From positions 1-23,621 of the forward strand of contig RXOD01004349.1 of the NCBI GenBank assembly GCA_005223375.1: 23,621 bases of DNA. The letters run 5' to 3'. Positions 10,925 through 20,410 of the stretch are shown piece by piece. Under the pieces are notes generated by a model. That model had not been told where the DNA came from and searched no databases. It was given only the letters and a program-made list of their open reading frames with translations. A program made the position numbers and the translations under genes. Position 1 is the first letter of the stretch. Every line of letters starts with the position of its first letter. The DNA comes from Amoebophrya sp. AT5.2 (lineage: Eukaryota; Sar; Dinophyceae; Syndiniales; Amoebophryaceae).

Positions 10925-11665
10925 GTTGGCGACTTCAAAAATGTATGATCAATCAACGGCCTCCGAATCAAGCCCGGGGTAATGTGCGCTTGCTGTAATA
11001 TGCGCTCTCATGATACGCCGTTCCCAACATACATTCGTTTGTTCCGGGGATCATTTTGTCTCGGCTTGCGTTCCTCCAGAGCTCTCTTGACGAGAAGAAA
11101 ACGCGAACGGATCACTTCGACTTAAATTTTGGAAATTCGTGACCATGTCATGTGATCGTGGTCGTGGTCATCATGTCAGTTCAGCATCCTGCACACGTGA
11201 TGCGTATAGCCTATCTCTCCCTGCTGTGCTTACCCGTCACCCTGCCGTCATTCATCGCAACAGGTCTGCGATATCGATGACTCAAGTAAGACGAGTGCTG
11301 TAAATCACATTCGCGGTCACAATGTCGCTACTTGGAGTCATCTTTTTTTTCCCGATATTTCACGCGGCAGTTTTTTTACCCCTGCTTTCATGGCTTTCGC
11401 TCGGCTGTATCTCTGTATCCTACCTGCTCTGGAGATGTAGTCGTGCGTGTTATGAGTTTCTAATCGACGAAGCTGTTGTTTCCTTGCTGGTACTCCTAGG
11501 TGCGCGATTGACAGATCGCAAGTCGCAATTACCGGCACACTAATAATAATATTGCGCGAGCTACTTCTTCTTCTACTGGTACGGAGGCTTGGGCTTCCTC
11601 ACTATCGGTTCATATTTCTTTGGTCTTGTTCCTCCTAAGTTTAAAAGAACTCCTACGTTATAAAA
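10925..11665. other. Intergenic region, no supported gene
   Basis: This 741-nt stretch lies between the PFK-2/FBPase-2 gene and the GRDP-like gene. One 73-codon ATG frame at 11322-11543 would encode a hydrophobic peptide, but its hydrophobicity comes from T-rich sequence and I see no supporting feature. Nothing else stands out. Confidence 0.6.
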
Positions 11666-12365
11666 ATGGCTGCGCACCTGCCGTCTCTTTTGCGGTCTGT
11701 GCTCGACCAGTGGGAGTTCAGTGACCGCGAGCTCCTTCGTGATGAGCACGAGCGGATGAATGGAGTTGGAGTTGTGGCTGACTACGAGAAGCTAGAGTCC
11801 GACTATGTTTTGTATCTGATCGCGAAGGCGCTCGGCCCAGTCGCGACCCCCTTCTCGCCACCACGAGAGGTCGACTCTCTGTGGCACGCGCATTTGCTAA
11901 ATTCCGCAGAGTATCGCAGGTATTTGATGATCATTGTACATGTTGGCCGTTTATTTTTGCCTGTCTCGCAATGGGTAGGGCCCATACATAGCCACTTTCT
12001 CCAATCACAGGCTGGAGACGATAGTCGTGACAGCGACAGGGAGCGGTCGCAAGTTTCTGGACCACAGTACCAGAACCGCCGGCGACCACCACGGTCGCGC
12101 GCGTCGGCTGGACAATCTGAAGAGCTTCCTACTGAATAACGGAGTCGCGGAATCAGACCTACCTGAGGAGCTGCGAGGCGGAAGCTGGAGGAGGGTGCTG
12201 GAGGAGAACAGTTCTTCGGCGGGCGCTGGAGGAGGGCAGGAGAGGTTGCGAACTTCTTCGAACGGGGACAGTTCTTCGGAGGGTGCTGGAGGAGGACATC
12301 AGTGGGTGCGGGAGGCGGTCACCGGCTGGGGGCGCCGGAGGAGCGGAATGACAAAGATCTGCTAA
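11666..12365 (+). CDS. Small GRDP-like (DUF1399-type) protein, 2 exons
   Basis: Exons 11666-11919 and 12011-12365 (intron 91 nt, GTATTT...CAG|G, phase 2) give 202 residues. The N-terminal 100 residues resemble the repeated unit of glycine-rich-domain proteins. That unit has a helix-rich start, then the hallmark VDSLWHAHLLNSAEYR (residues 69-84) and, after the intron, GRKFLDHSTR (97-106), matching the family's VDxxWHxHxLDTxxY ... F(G)xxLxH pattern. The motif is therefore split by the intron and restored by this junction, which supports the model. The biochemical role of this family is not settled; plant members have been linked to stress responses. The C-terminal third is Gly/Ser/Glu-rich, contains a 20-residue tandem repeat, and looks disordered. 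No signal peptide or membrane segment is evident. The protein is far shorter than plant GRDPs, which also carry long glycine-rich tails. Confidence 0.6.
12208..12306 (+). repeat. 60-bp tandem repeat inside the GRDP-like coding region
   Basis: ACAGTTCTTCGG followed by GCTGGAGGAGG starts at 12208 and again exactly 60 bases later at 12268. The second copy is incomplete or diverged at its 3' end. The period preserves frame, so the protein carries SSSAGAGGG and SSSEGAGGG 20 residues apart. An earlier GCTGGAGGAGGG near 12184 may be a remnant of a third unit. Confidence 0.65.
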
Positions 12366-13034
12366 GCCTGGCTGCCAGAGGCTGCTTTAATTTACTTTAG
12401 CTTTTTACTTCGCGTTCGCGCTCTTTTGAAAGTGCTGACAGTAAGAGGCTCAGGCTGCTCGTATCAATTGGGCGGAGACGAGGGGTAAGCTTAAGCAATA
12501 GCAAGGTAGTTCCATCGATCGCACTTTCACTTCTATTGTCGTGTTTGTAACGCATACGCAATACCTGGTCCGGTTCCTGCTCACTCTTTCCTTTATTTGA
12601 CGTGAACCTGAGTGATCTAAAAACAAACTGCAACGATTCCACCTTGCAGTCAGGATAACAGGGTCCGGAAGGCCCGTGCTGATCTATCTTCCATAATTCT
12701 CGTCTGGAAACGGAGGGACCCGAGGGAGGGCCCAGCTCGCGCAATGCGTTTCTTCCGTCTATCCCCGTGAAATATTTTTTGGTTTGTCTTCGTCTTCCTC
12801 TTCGCTTCCTGTTCGCCGCGTCATTGATCGTGATCGATGGCAGTGGCAAGTGAATCTATACTGGTAAGAAATACCTATGCGGATTTCCGCTTTCGGTTTC
12901 GTGCATACGTAAGGCCGCCGAGCGTAAAGAGTGCAGGAGCTGCGAACGACAAGAAGGGCGCGCTTACTACTTTCGCCTACTTTGTTTGCACACATCAATA
13001 AAGCCAACAACTTTCTCGCTTGACCATCACCAAA
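12366..13034. other. Intergenic region, no supported gene
   Basis: This 669-nt gap lies between the GRDP-like gene and the first paralogue. A 150-codon frame on the - strand (12397-12849) opens with TTG rather than ATG, resembles no known family, and would be the only - strand gene, so I do not call it. The 5' leader of the next gene probably lies within the last 100 bases. Confidence 0.6.
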
Positions 13035-15122
13035 ATGCGTGGCGTCTCGTCGCGCGTGTCTGTCTTGCTTGCTCCGCGCTTACCAGGCGGCATGCACGCG
13101 GTTCGGCGGTGGATTTCATCTTCGGGTAGCGCCGCCAACATCGCTTCGCCGAAGAAGATGAAAAAATCCGCACGTCCCCCGGACGTACAACAGAGACAAC
13201 CAGCGCACCGACAACAGCAAAACGACCGGACTAAGGGGAGCTCGAAGCAGGCAATTCCTGACGCGGATCCGCGTCAGAACCGACAGGAGGACGTTTTGAT
13301 ACGATTGCGCAACCGCCGGAGAACCGAGCCGGCGGACACTATCCTGCCGGATAAGTTGCTGACGCGCGTCCGCAACCGTTGGCCCACAGTGCTCGGTCTT
13401 CCTGCCGTCCCGAGGCGGATTGCTGACGAGCAAGGCGAGGGTGCAGGAGAGCGAAACAGTAGCAAAAGCAAGCCCAGATTTTACTACAAGGTGGCTGACG
13501 ACGGCATCCGGGATGCGCTACAGGCTATGCTGCAGGTGAACCGGCGGCTCCGCGACTCGCACTGGATCCTCCCAACGATAAAGCACCCGCGGGCGAAAAA
13601 CCTGGAAATCCACACGCACCACATGTGCAACGCGGTGCGAAAATTTCTGGCTGAAGCAGAGGATTGTATGGATTCAAGTTCTTCGCCGCCTAGTGGTGAT
13701 GAAGGTCCCCACCTGCAGGGAAGAATCTCGCATTCCGTTTTCCGACCAATCCTGGTGTCGGGAAGCTCTGCCTCGGCTGAGGACGACGAGAAACTCGCGT
13801 TTTCCGCGGACTGGCTGCGAAGCGGAAGCACTGACTACGCAGCGGCCCCCGAGGGGGACGACAGCCAAACCGAGCACGTGCGGCGCAAGCTGAAAATCGC
13901 CAGCCTGATGCGCGAAGCGGGCCGACGACTCGCGCGCGGCATCAGTTTCGCGCCGCTACCCGGCAGGGAGCGTTTTGCTAACTGTGGCGCCAGGCTGATG
14001 GATATCACCTTGGCAAAGGAGGACATGATGCAAGTCCGCACTAGTTCCGGCATGATCACTAGCCAACCGGCTCCGACCGCCGGCGCAGCGGAAAAGAACA
14101 CTCCGGCGGCTGATTTGATCGTCCGCAAGGCGGGAGGCAGTGAAGCAAGGATGCAGGGCGAAGAAGATAAAATTGATACGGTTAATGCGGTCGCGGACGC
14201 GGACCACTCTGCTACGGAGGTTGCAACGGCGGATGCAGTTCGGGGATCAGCAGATGGGGATGGAAAACAGAACGCCGCAGCTGCAGCAGGTGTGGCAACT
14301 GAACGACCAGAACAAGTCTCTGACGTGTCCTCAACCGCAGAAAGTTCTTGTAGCGCCACGACATCATCTTCATCATCATCATCATCAGAGACGAATGAAG
14401 CTCTTGCCGAGCAGGATGCCTGGCTGTCTTCGACGATTCCGATCTCGACGACTGCGAGAGACCGCGCGTCCATCCTGCACCACAAGCTTCGCCACTACCA
14501 GAAGGGGACTAAGGTGAACCTGTGTTTCGAACCTGGGACGCCTTCGCCGCAGATCGCTTTTCGGCCCATTGTCGCGGACGCCGACCAAAAGGATGGTCGC
14601 CAGAACAGGCGGGACGCTGGAGCAGGGCCGACATCTTCGCCGCGGGTGTTCTTCGAGATCGTCGAGGTGCCCGAGCCGGCCTATTTCGACCTGGACCCGG
14701 AGGACGCGCAAAGCTGCAGGATCTTCGCTCCAAACCCGACGGATTTCGACGTCGCGGCCGCAGATCTGGCCGACGCCTGGATGGAGCTCCGCCGGAAGAA
14801 CGCCACTACTCCTGCATCGGACACCAAAACTTCCACACGCCGCGAGAAGAAGCTCCTCGTACACGTTCCATACGGGAAGAAGTCGGAGTTCGTCACGGAG
14901 TTCCTGGTCCGCGCTAGCAAAATCGTCCAGGACGAAAGTGAGGATCGCGAGGTGTTTTGCCTGCGCCCTTTCTATCTGGACATCCCCCGTTCTTTGCTGC
15001 CGGCGGACGCGTCAATGGAGCGCGTGCAGCGGGTGCGAAACGGGTGGCCGGCGGACGAGGACCCCACCCGGTGGAAAACGCACGCACTGTTTTTGGACCT
15101 CTACCCGCTCTCGGTGGAGTGA
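13035..15122 (+). CDS. Unknown protein, probable mitochondrial, paralogue A of a tandem pair
   Basis: One uninterrupted frame encodes 695 residues from ATG 13035. The first 40 residues contain many Arg/Ser, hydrophobic residues and no acid (MRGVSSRVSVLLAPRLPGGM...), as in a mitochondrial presequence. I recognise no known domain. The downstream gene (15581-18226) shares ordered blocks. Near residue 86 is DVL...RxRxxWxTV. A helix carrying NRRLRDSHWILP follows, then VFRPIL, then RFANCGARLMDIT. After a long acidic/Ala/Ser linker come RASILHHKL...VNLCFEP...IAFRPI and VFFEIVEVPEPAYFDLDPED...CRIFAPNPTDF. The C-terminal end (from about residue 638) has VFCLRPFYLDIPRSLLPA and HALFLDLYPL. The linker includes a Ser run encoded by a TCA-type microsatellite. 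No transmembrane segment is obvious. It lacks introns, unlike its paralogue. Function is unknown; an organelle structural or RNA/ribosome-associated role is only a guess. Confidence 0.8.
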   Translation: MRGVSSRVSVLLAPRLPGGMHAVRRWISSSGSAANIASPKKMKKSARPPDVQQRQPAHRQQQNDRTKGSSKQAIPDADPRQNRQEDVLIRLRNRRRTEPADTILPDKLLTRVRNRWPTVLGLPAVPRRIADEQGEGAGERNSSKSKPRFYYKVADDGIRDALQAMLQVNRRLRDSHWILPTIKHPRAKNLEIHTHHMCNAVRKFLAEAEDCMDSSSSPPSGDEGPHLQGRISHSVFRPILVSGSSASAEDDEKLAFSADWLRSGSTDYAAAPEGDDSQTEHVRRKLKIASLMREAGRRLARGISFAPLPGRERFANCGARLMDITLAKEDMMQVRTSSGMITSQPAPTAGAAEKNTPAADLIVRKAGGSEARMQGEEDKIDTVNAVADADHSATEVATADAVRGSADGDGKQNAAAAAGVATERPEQVSDVSSTAESSCSATTSSSSSSSSETNEALAEQDAWLSSTIPISTTARDRASILHHKLRHYQKGTKVNLCFEPGTPSPQIAFRPIVADADQKDGRQNRRDAGAGPTSSPRVFFEIVEVPEPAYFDLDPEDAQSCRIFAPNPTDFDVAAADLADAWMELRRKNATTPASDTKTSTRREKKLLVHVPYGKKSEFVTEFLVRASKIVQDESEDREVFCLRPFYLDIPRSLLPADASMERVQRVRNGWPADEDPTRWKTHALFLDLYPLSVE
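14362..14388 (+). repeat. Trinucleotide (TCA/TCT) microsatellite coding for serine
   Basis: A run of CATCATCTTCATCATCATC type sequence continues for 27 bases and encodes consecutive serines in the linker of paralogue A. Paralogue B has a differently composed linker at the equivalent place, so this run is a lineage-specific expansion. Confidence 0.7.
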
Positions 15123-15580
15123 GCACGGCCGCAGTGGGCGATGAGCGTGCCATTCGTAGCTCTGATAAGTAACAGCCAAGGCTTTTGGTTTTGAGGACGT
15201 GAACAGGAGATGTACGCAGAATCAACTAACACATGTTGTTGACAGACTGCTGGGCCCCATTAAAACACGTTCCACAACTTGTTTGACGCAAGAAAAAAAA
15301 AATGGCATTACACGGTCTGAAACATTCATGGGGCGAAAGGCGGTCCTGGATTCGAGGCGCGACTTTCATCGAGTACCGCACTAGAGAGTTCGCGTTCTAA
15401 AGCAAAGAAAGACAAAGTAGAAGATTACTATCCTATAACCCTTCTGTGCTGCTCCTGCTCCCTCGTTTCTTGATCGGGGCATGATACGTTTCGTGCATTA
15501 GATCAGCCAGGAGCGAATGTGAAAGATTGATGAGGATGAGATCTTAGTGGCAAATAGGAACCCATTTCCGGTCTTTTACA
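15123..15580. other. Spacer between the two paralogues
   Basis: The 458-nt spacer holds the 3' end of paralogue A and the 5' leader of paralogue B. There is a poly-A run near 15292-15301. I see no RNA gene, repeat or convincing frame, and no long similarity to the DNA upstream of paralogue A that would mark a recent duplication. Confidence 0.55.
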
Positions 15581-18226
15581 ATGAGTCGAATGGCCGTTCA
15601 CTGCTCTCGCGGCGGGGTCGCGTTTGTTTGTCGCCATCCGTCTGCCATCAATGCCGCGGGCTCTTTGCTCCCGCGTCACTGCTCTGCCCTAGACTCTGCT
15701 CCGGCGACGGCGCGGCCAACGCCAAGCGCCTTTCACCCGGCAATATGCACAAGAGCCAAAGGCGCCACGCCCTCGAGGAAACGATGCGTCGCGACCGTTG
15801 CTTCAGAGAACGCGGTCGCTGCGAATGAGGCCGACGATGTTTTTTCATCAGTTAGCCCCGGCTCTGGTGGCGGAGCTTCAGGGTCTTCCGCGTTATCGTC
15901 CTCAAGCACGGACCAGCGCAAGCAAGCCCCGCGGCAACAGGGCGATAGCCACGGCGGCGGAAAGGGAAAGAGCAAGGGTGCCGGCGGTGCAAAGAAGGCG
16001 TCTCTGCGGCAGCGAGCGAACGCGGCTGCCGAACCGGGCCGCGCCGAGGAGGACGTGTTGTTTCACATCGAGGGAAACGCGCCCGGGACTGCGATCGAGC
16101 GGCTCGCGAGCACTGTCGTGCACCGCACGCACCGTGAGTGGGCCACCGTCATGGCCATCGACGGCGTACGCTCCATGCCATGGACAACCGACATTTCGCA
16201 GCGACAGGCTGCATCGGTGTTGATTCGGGCAAACAACAAGCTGCGGCGCGTGTACTGGCTGCTGCCCTACAGCGACCTCGCATTGAAAGACGCAATCCAC
16301 TCCAAGCCGACGCCAAAGGTACCGACCGACCTGATGCGAAACCCTCTGCAACTGCACTTACTGGGGTTTGTTCCAGAAGGGGAGGCAGCTGGTCGCGGGA
16401 GTAGTGGGGCGGGCGAGGATTCGGGTTCATCGGACGCAGCAACAAACATAAAGAAGGCCGCCGAGCAGGATAACGAAGACGATTGCCGCGATCACCGGCG
16501 TGTGTTCCAGCCAATTCTACCGGATTCGGCGCCCCGATTTCGACACAAGCTGTACAACTGGCTGTCGCGGACGCGGGACGTGTCGGGCCGGTTTTTGAAG
16601 GCCGGCTGCCGTCTGGTTGATATCACGGTATCGGATGCGGCCCTGCGCGTCGAAGCCATGAAGGCGGATGCTGTTGGAAAATACGATGCTGCAGGACGAG
16701 TAGCTCGCAGTGACAGCGAAGGTGGGCGGCGAGAAGCCAGTGGCAAACAACCACAAATGACCGGCGCTGCCAGGACAGTGGACGAGAACACAGGAACCGC
16801 ATCACAACGAACATCAGCGGAAACTGATGGGATTCAAGAACAGCCAATGTCCGAACAACTGGGGGCGAGCGCAATCAGTAAGGAAGCGCAAGGGGGAGAT
16901 CCTGCGGCCGGAAGCACGACGTCTGGTACAGTCTAAGTACGGTTATCGATTGATGCTGGTGCCAATACATAGTGCTTTTGCTATGGCGCCCGCGCCCATG
17001 CTTTCTCTTTCGATGTGTGTCCTACGTCCAAAAACAGGGGAAAGCGGGCAAGCAGGCGGGGAGGGGAAAGCCAACGTGGCTGAAACTGAAGTCTGCGACA
17101 TCAAAACCGCAAGCGCAGGTGCAGCTGCAGTCGCCGAGCCCGCCTCACCGGTAGCCGAAGAAGCGCATAGCGCAGCTGTTCCGTCTGCTAGCCAGAAAGC
17201 CCAAACCTCCGTAAACGCGACTGGCCCGCCTGCGCCTGAAGGAAGTGAGCGCGACACGATGAGCCAGACGGTCGAAGCAGGCCCAGGTGGACGAGGCGCA
17301 AGCGCGAAATTTTTTAGTGACCGCGAAGAGGCTGCGCGTCGGGTCCTTCAGACAGCCATTCCCGTGAGCACGTCTTGGTCTGACCGCGCCCGCATTTTGT
17401 GGCAGAAACTGAAAGTGTGGCCGCGTGGCATGCAGCTGAATCTTTGCTTCGAGTCGATTGCGCCGGAGCCGCAAGTGGGTTTCCGTCCGATCAAAATCTC
17501 AAAGCAGAACAGGAGCAGAGGAAGCTTATCGAAGGTACAAGATACGGTATCTATTTATTTACCGAAGCAAGGAATCATCATAAATTTTTTGAGCCAATCA
17601 CAATCCATCGAACCTGAATTTTCTTCCACTTGTTGAGTTGATCTTTCTCTCGGACTCGGCTCGCTTGATAGAAAGATAGATTGAACTTTCATCTCTCGTC
17701 TCTGTTTCTCACTCCTCAGGAAACCGAGCCGCAGATGTTTTGGGAGTTGGTCCGCATCGAGGACTGCTGTTTTGATTTCGATCCGGAGGAATGTCGGATT
17801 TTCAGCCCTCGCCCGGATCAGTACGAGGACGCCGCCCACGAGCTTGCAGAGAACTGGCTATCGTGGACCTCCGGCTCAGCTAAAGCGCCATCAAGCGCTG
17901 GGGGCGAGGCGGTGGAAGCGGGAGATACTGGCGGTAGTACAGGAACAACATCAGGGGAGCCGCTTCGCCTGCTATTGCACTTTCCGCGGGAGCGAAAGTC
18001 CGAATGGATGGAAAAGTTCGTAGTGGCTGCAAACGAACTTCTCGCCGCCCGCGGCGCCAAAGAGTTTTGCTTGCGGCCGATGTTTCTGGACTTTCACCGA
18101 AACCTACTGCCCGCACACGCAACGATCGATCGCGTAAGCCGCACCGGAGCTGACTGGGGGCTGGGCACTGGAAACCCAACGAAGGAGAAAATCCACGCAG
18201 TCTTTTTCGACCTGCACCCACTTTGA
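15581..18226 (+). CDS. Unknown protein, probable mitochondrial, paralogue B of a tandem pair, 3 exons
   Basis: Exons 15581-16925, 17038-17534 and 17720-18226 give 782 residues; the introns are 112 nt (phase 1) and 185 nt (phase 0). The leader MSRMAVHCSRGGVAFVCRH... has no acidic residue in about the first 38 and many Arg/Ser/Ala, as in an organelle presequence. Blocks shared in order with the upstream gene are DVLFHIEG...HREWATV, NNKLRRVYWLLP, VFQPILPDSA, RFLKAGCRLVDIT, DRARILWQKL...LNLCFES...VGFRPIK, MFWELVRI...DFDPEECRIFSPRPDQY and FCLRPMFLDFHRNLLPAHA. It ends HAVFFDLHPL followed by a stop. Exons 2 and 3 are supported because only these junctions restore the shared blocks in order. The linkers are long, polar and unlike those of paralogue A. 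AATAAA sits just after the stop. I recognise no domain and assign no function. Confidence 0.8.
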
Positions 18227-18620
18227 GAATAAAGCTGAAGGACGATCATCCCCGAGTGCAACTCTATCTAAGCTGCGCTCGCAGTAGTTGTACTGCTACG
18301 AGGTTTTTCATGAAAAAACTAAAACAGGATAGATCCACGTACGCTTCCTGCGTTAGTACGGTTGCCTGCGGCGCAAAAGTCGCACCCATGTTTCGTTTGA
18401 TGAAAGGAAATCGTTTCTTGTGAAAAGGGAGGATTTTTCGAGTTGTTCTCGTCTGCTGCAGAATTTTGTTGCATCGGCGAGGTCAACATACAAACATAGT
18501 TGCCACTGTGTAAGGCCGTCCGGTTCTAGAGTGACTCCATTCTCTTTCTCCGACTTCCAGCCAGGTCGAAGATCTGGTCCAGCGCGATTCGCTTCCCGTC
18601 GGAAGTCCCGTCGCAGTACC
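18227..18620. other. Intergenic region upstream of hslV
   Basis: This 394-nt stretch lies between paralogue B and hslV. The frame of hslV exon 1 is open upstream to 18420 (ATG), but I chose ATG 18621 because the residues after it read as a mitochondrial presequence while those before look like translated non-coding DNA. Nothing else is recognisable. Confidence 0.5.
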
Positions 18621-20410
18621 ATGCAGCGTGCGTTGTCTTCATTGCGCTGTCTGAGTCCGTACGTGCACCCGTCGACGGCGGGCTGCGTTGCACGTGCCGC
18701 GGCGTCGCCGTATGGAGGTTCCAGCAGTTGCTCGAGTACCAGCACGAAGCACTTGCACAACACGACTATGGTGGGACCAGGTGGTAAGTAGGCAAGTGGT
18801 AAGTGAGATTTTGGGGGGGCTCTTCGGGGCCCCCTTTGATTGTCCTGCGAAGAGGTTGGCAGTAGGAGCAGAAAAGCGGCCCCCCGCGGTCGGCAAGACT
18901 GGCGCCCACAGCCCTGCAACCCCCTACAGCTGAGAAAAAATCGTAACCCTAGGCGTCATATTTTGCCCTGCTTTCAGGCCCTATTTATTACCATGGTAGT
19001 TGCCACTACATCCTCCGCCTCCCCCGACCTCCCAATGGTTCCCCTCCCGACGCTGTACCCCCGACCCTACCCCGCGCCCTCATCTTTCTACCCTCTACCC
19101 CCCACAATGGGGCATCTGTCTCTGAAACCGCCCCAGACCCCTTCGCGCCGGGTAGACTTCAGAGCGCCTTGACCGACACTCGCCACCTAGGGCAATCTGC
19201 CACCCAAGAGGGGACCCATCGCCTAGCACTTACCAGGTACCCACTTACAACCTGGTCTCTTCATAACGACGCAGCAGAAGCGCTGGACAACGATCCTCTG
19301 CGTACGGAAGGGTAACAAAGTGGTCATGTGCGGTGACGGTCTCGTCACGGCGGGGCACTACAAAGTGAAGCCAAACGCGCTTAAAGTGCGGACGGTAGGA
19401 AAAGGTAAGCGTAAGTTACAGTTTGTCTAGTAGGAGTAAGTGTCCTCGTCCTGCTTCTCCTTCTGTGACCAAGTAAAAGTAATGTGTTTGTTGTGTCTTC
19501 CTCTTCTTCTGCAGCGATCACCGTACGTGAAACAGGTTCCCTGATGGAGGAAATATCGGAAAGTAATGGATACCAATGGATTTCCAGGTAAGAACATGTG
19601 CATCACTGGGTTTGCAGGCGGCACTGCTGACTGCCTGGCGCTCCTCGAACGGCTGGAAATGAAGCTGGAGGAATATCCAGGCCAGCTGGTATCTGCTTTG
19701 TCCTCGCGGTGTTTTGCTCGATCATGAAAACCATGGACGTAAAACTAGCTCGCTGTAGTAGTAGACGGATCAGCTGCACAGACATCAAGGGCGATGCAAC
19801 CACTGCGCTGAATCAATACAGGTGCGCGCGGCAGTGGAGTTGGCTAAAGCCTGGCGACTGGACAAGATGCTGCGGCAGTTAAACGCCACGGTCGTGGTGG
19901 CAAATGCAGACGCGACCCTCGAGCTCACGGGAAACGGTGACTGCTTCGAGCCCCACGACGGCGTGCTTGGGGTACTTATTGTTGTCGATCGGTTTCTGCT
20001 GTTGCACGTTGAAAGGAAATCAATGTCCGAAGACTAATGTTGCATACGAAAAAAAACAATAGATCGGGTCCGGCGGCGCCTTCGCGACGGCTGCGGCACG
20101 GGCGCTAGTCGAGTCTGGCGTGGACCTGGACGCAAAACAGATTGCGCTCCGCGCGTGTACGATTGCGGCGAACATGGATACTGCAACGAACGCAAACTTC
20201 ACCGTGGAGGAAATCGACATCGAGGAAAACAGCATGAGAAAGGCCAGCGAGGAAAACACACCTGGCGTACCGAAACTGAACATGGAGGGGCCTCCCGCCG
20301 CAGCAGCGGAAGGGGGCGGTCGTGGTAGTGCATTGGATGCAGTCGAAGAAGCAGCTCCGAGCGCTCCGCCGAGTGAGAAGGGTAGTGATGATGCGGGAAA
20401 GAGCGGTTAA
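18621..20410 (+). CDS. hslV: HslV (ClpQ) threonine protease subunit, mitochondrial, 5 exons
   Basis: HslV is the proteasome-like peptidase that forms hexameric rings and degrades substrates unfolded by the ATPase HslU. In eukaryotes that keep it, it acts in mitochondria. Exons are 18621-18783, 19237-19404, 19588-19688, 19822-19971 and 20063-20410 (309 residues). Residues 1-71 are an Arg/Ser-rich leader starting [15 protein letters not shown]. Maturation should expose Thr 72 in [10 protein letters not shown], the catalytic nucleophile. From there the sequence aligns without gaps to E. coli HslV through Asp 17 (residue 88) and Lys 33 (residue 104). Then follow [52 protein letters not shown] and NANFTVEEI. 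About 60 extra Ala/Glu/Gly-rich residues extend the C-terminus, where bacterial HslV ends. No hslU lies in the window. Intron 1 is unusually long and bordered by inverted repeats. Confidence 0.92.
18777..19255. mobile_element. Introner-like element: hslV intron 1 within 32-nt terminal inverted repeats
   Basis: Bases 18777-18808 and the reverse complement of 19224-19255 match at 25 of 32 positions without gaps. They share CCAGGT, GTAAGT and the nine-base TGGTAAGTG. The left arm carries the donor (GTAAGT at 18784) and the right arm the acceptor (CTTACCAG ending at 19236). The complement of the acceptor motif resembles the donor, so the element would offer splice sites in either orientation. The intron is 453 nt, more than twice any other here. 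It has a G-rich left part and a C-rich right part near 19010-19130. The outer bases of both arms are translated. No transposase frame is present, and I see no clear target duplication outside the arms. Confidence 0.6.

Noticed and set aside
11322..11543. 73-codon hydrophobic + strand frame with ATG
   Set aside because: Its apparent membrane segment comes from T-rich DNA; no neighbouring exon, splice signal or similarity supports it.
12397..12849. 150-codon - strand frame between two + genes
   Set aside because: It starts with TTG, has no recognisable motif, and would be the sole - strand gene. Kept only as a note.
16827..17037. Upstream part of the frame that holds paralogue B exon 2
   Set aside because: It overlaps the end of exon 1 in another frame; the GTACAG...AAACAG intron (16926-17037) joins the two frames in phase, so this part is not read.
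18840..19172. 110-codon + strand frame within hslV intron 1
   Set aside because: It lies inside the inverted-repeat intron, is Pro/Ser/Thr-rich from C-rich DNA, and resembles no transposase.
19515..19535. Possible 21-nt micro-exon inside hslV intron 2, bounded by CTGCAG and CAG|GTTCCC
   Set aside because: It keeps frame but would add seven residues to a region already two residues longer than bacterial HslV; the direct junction fits better.
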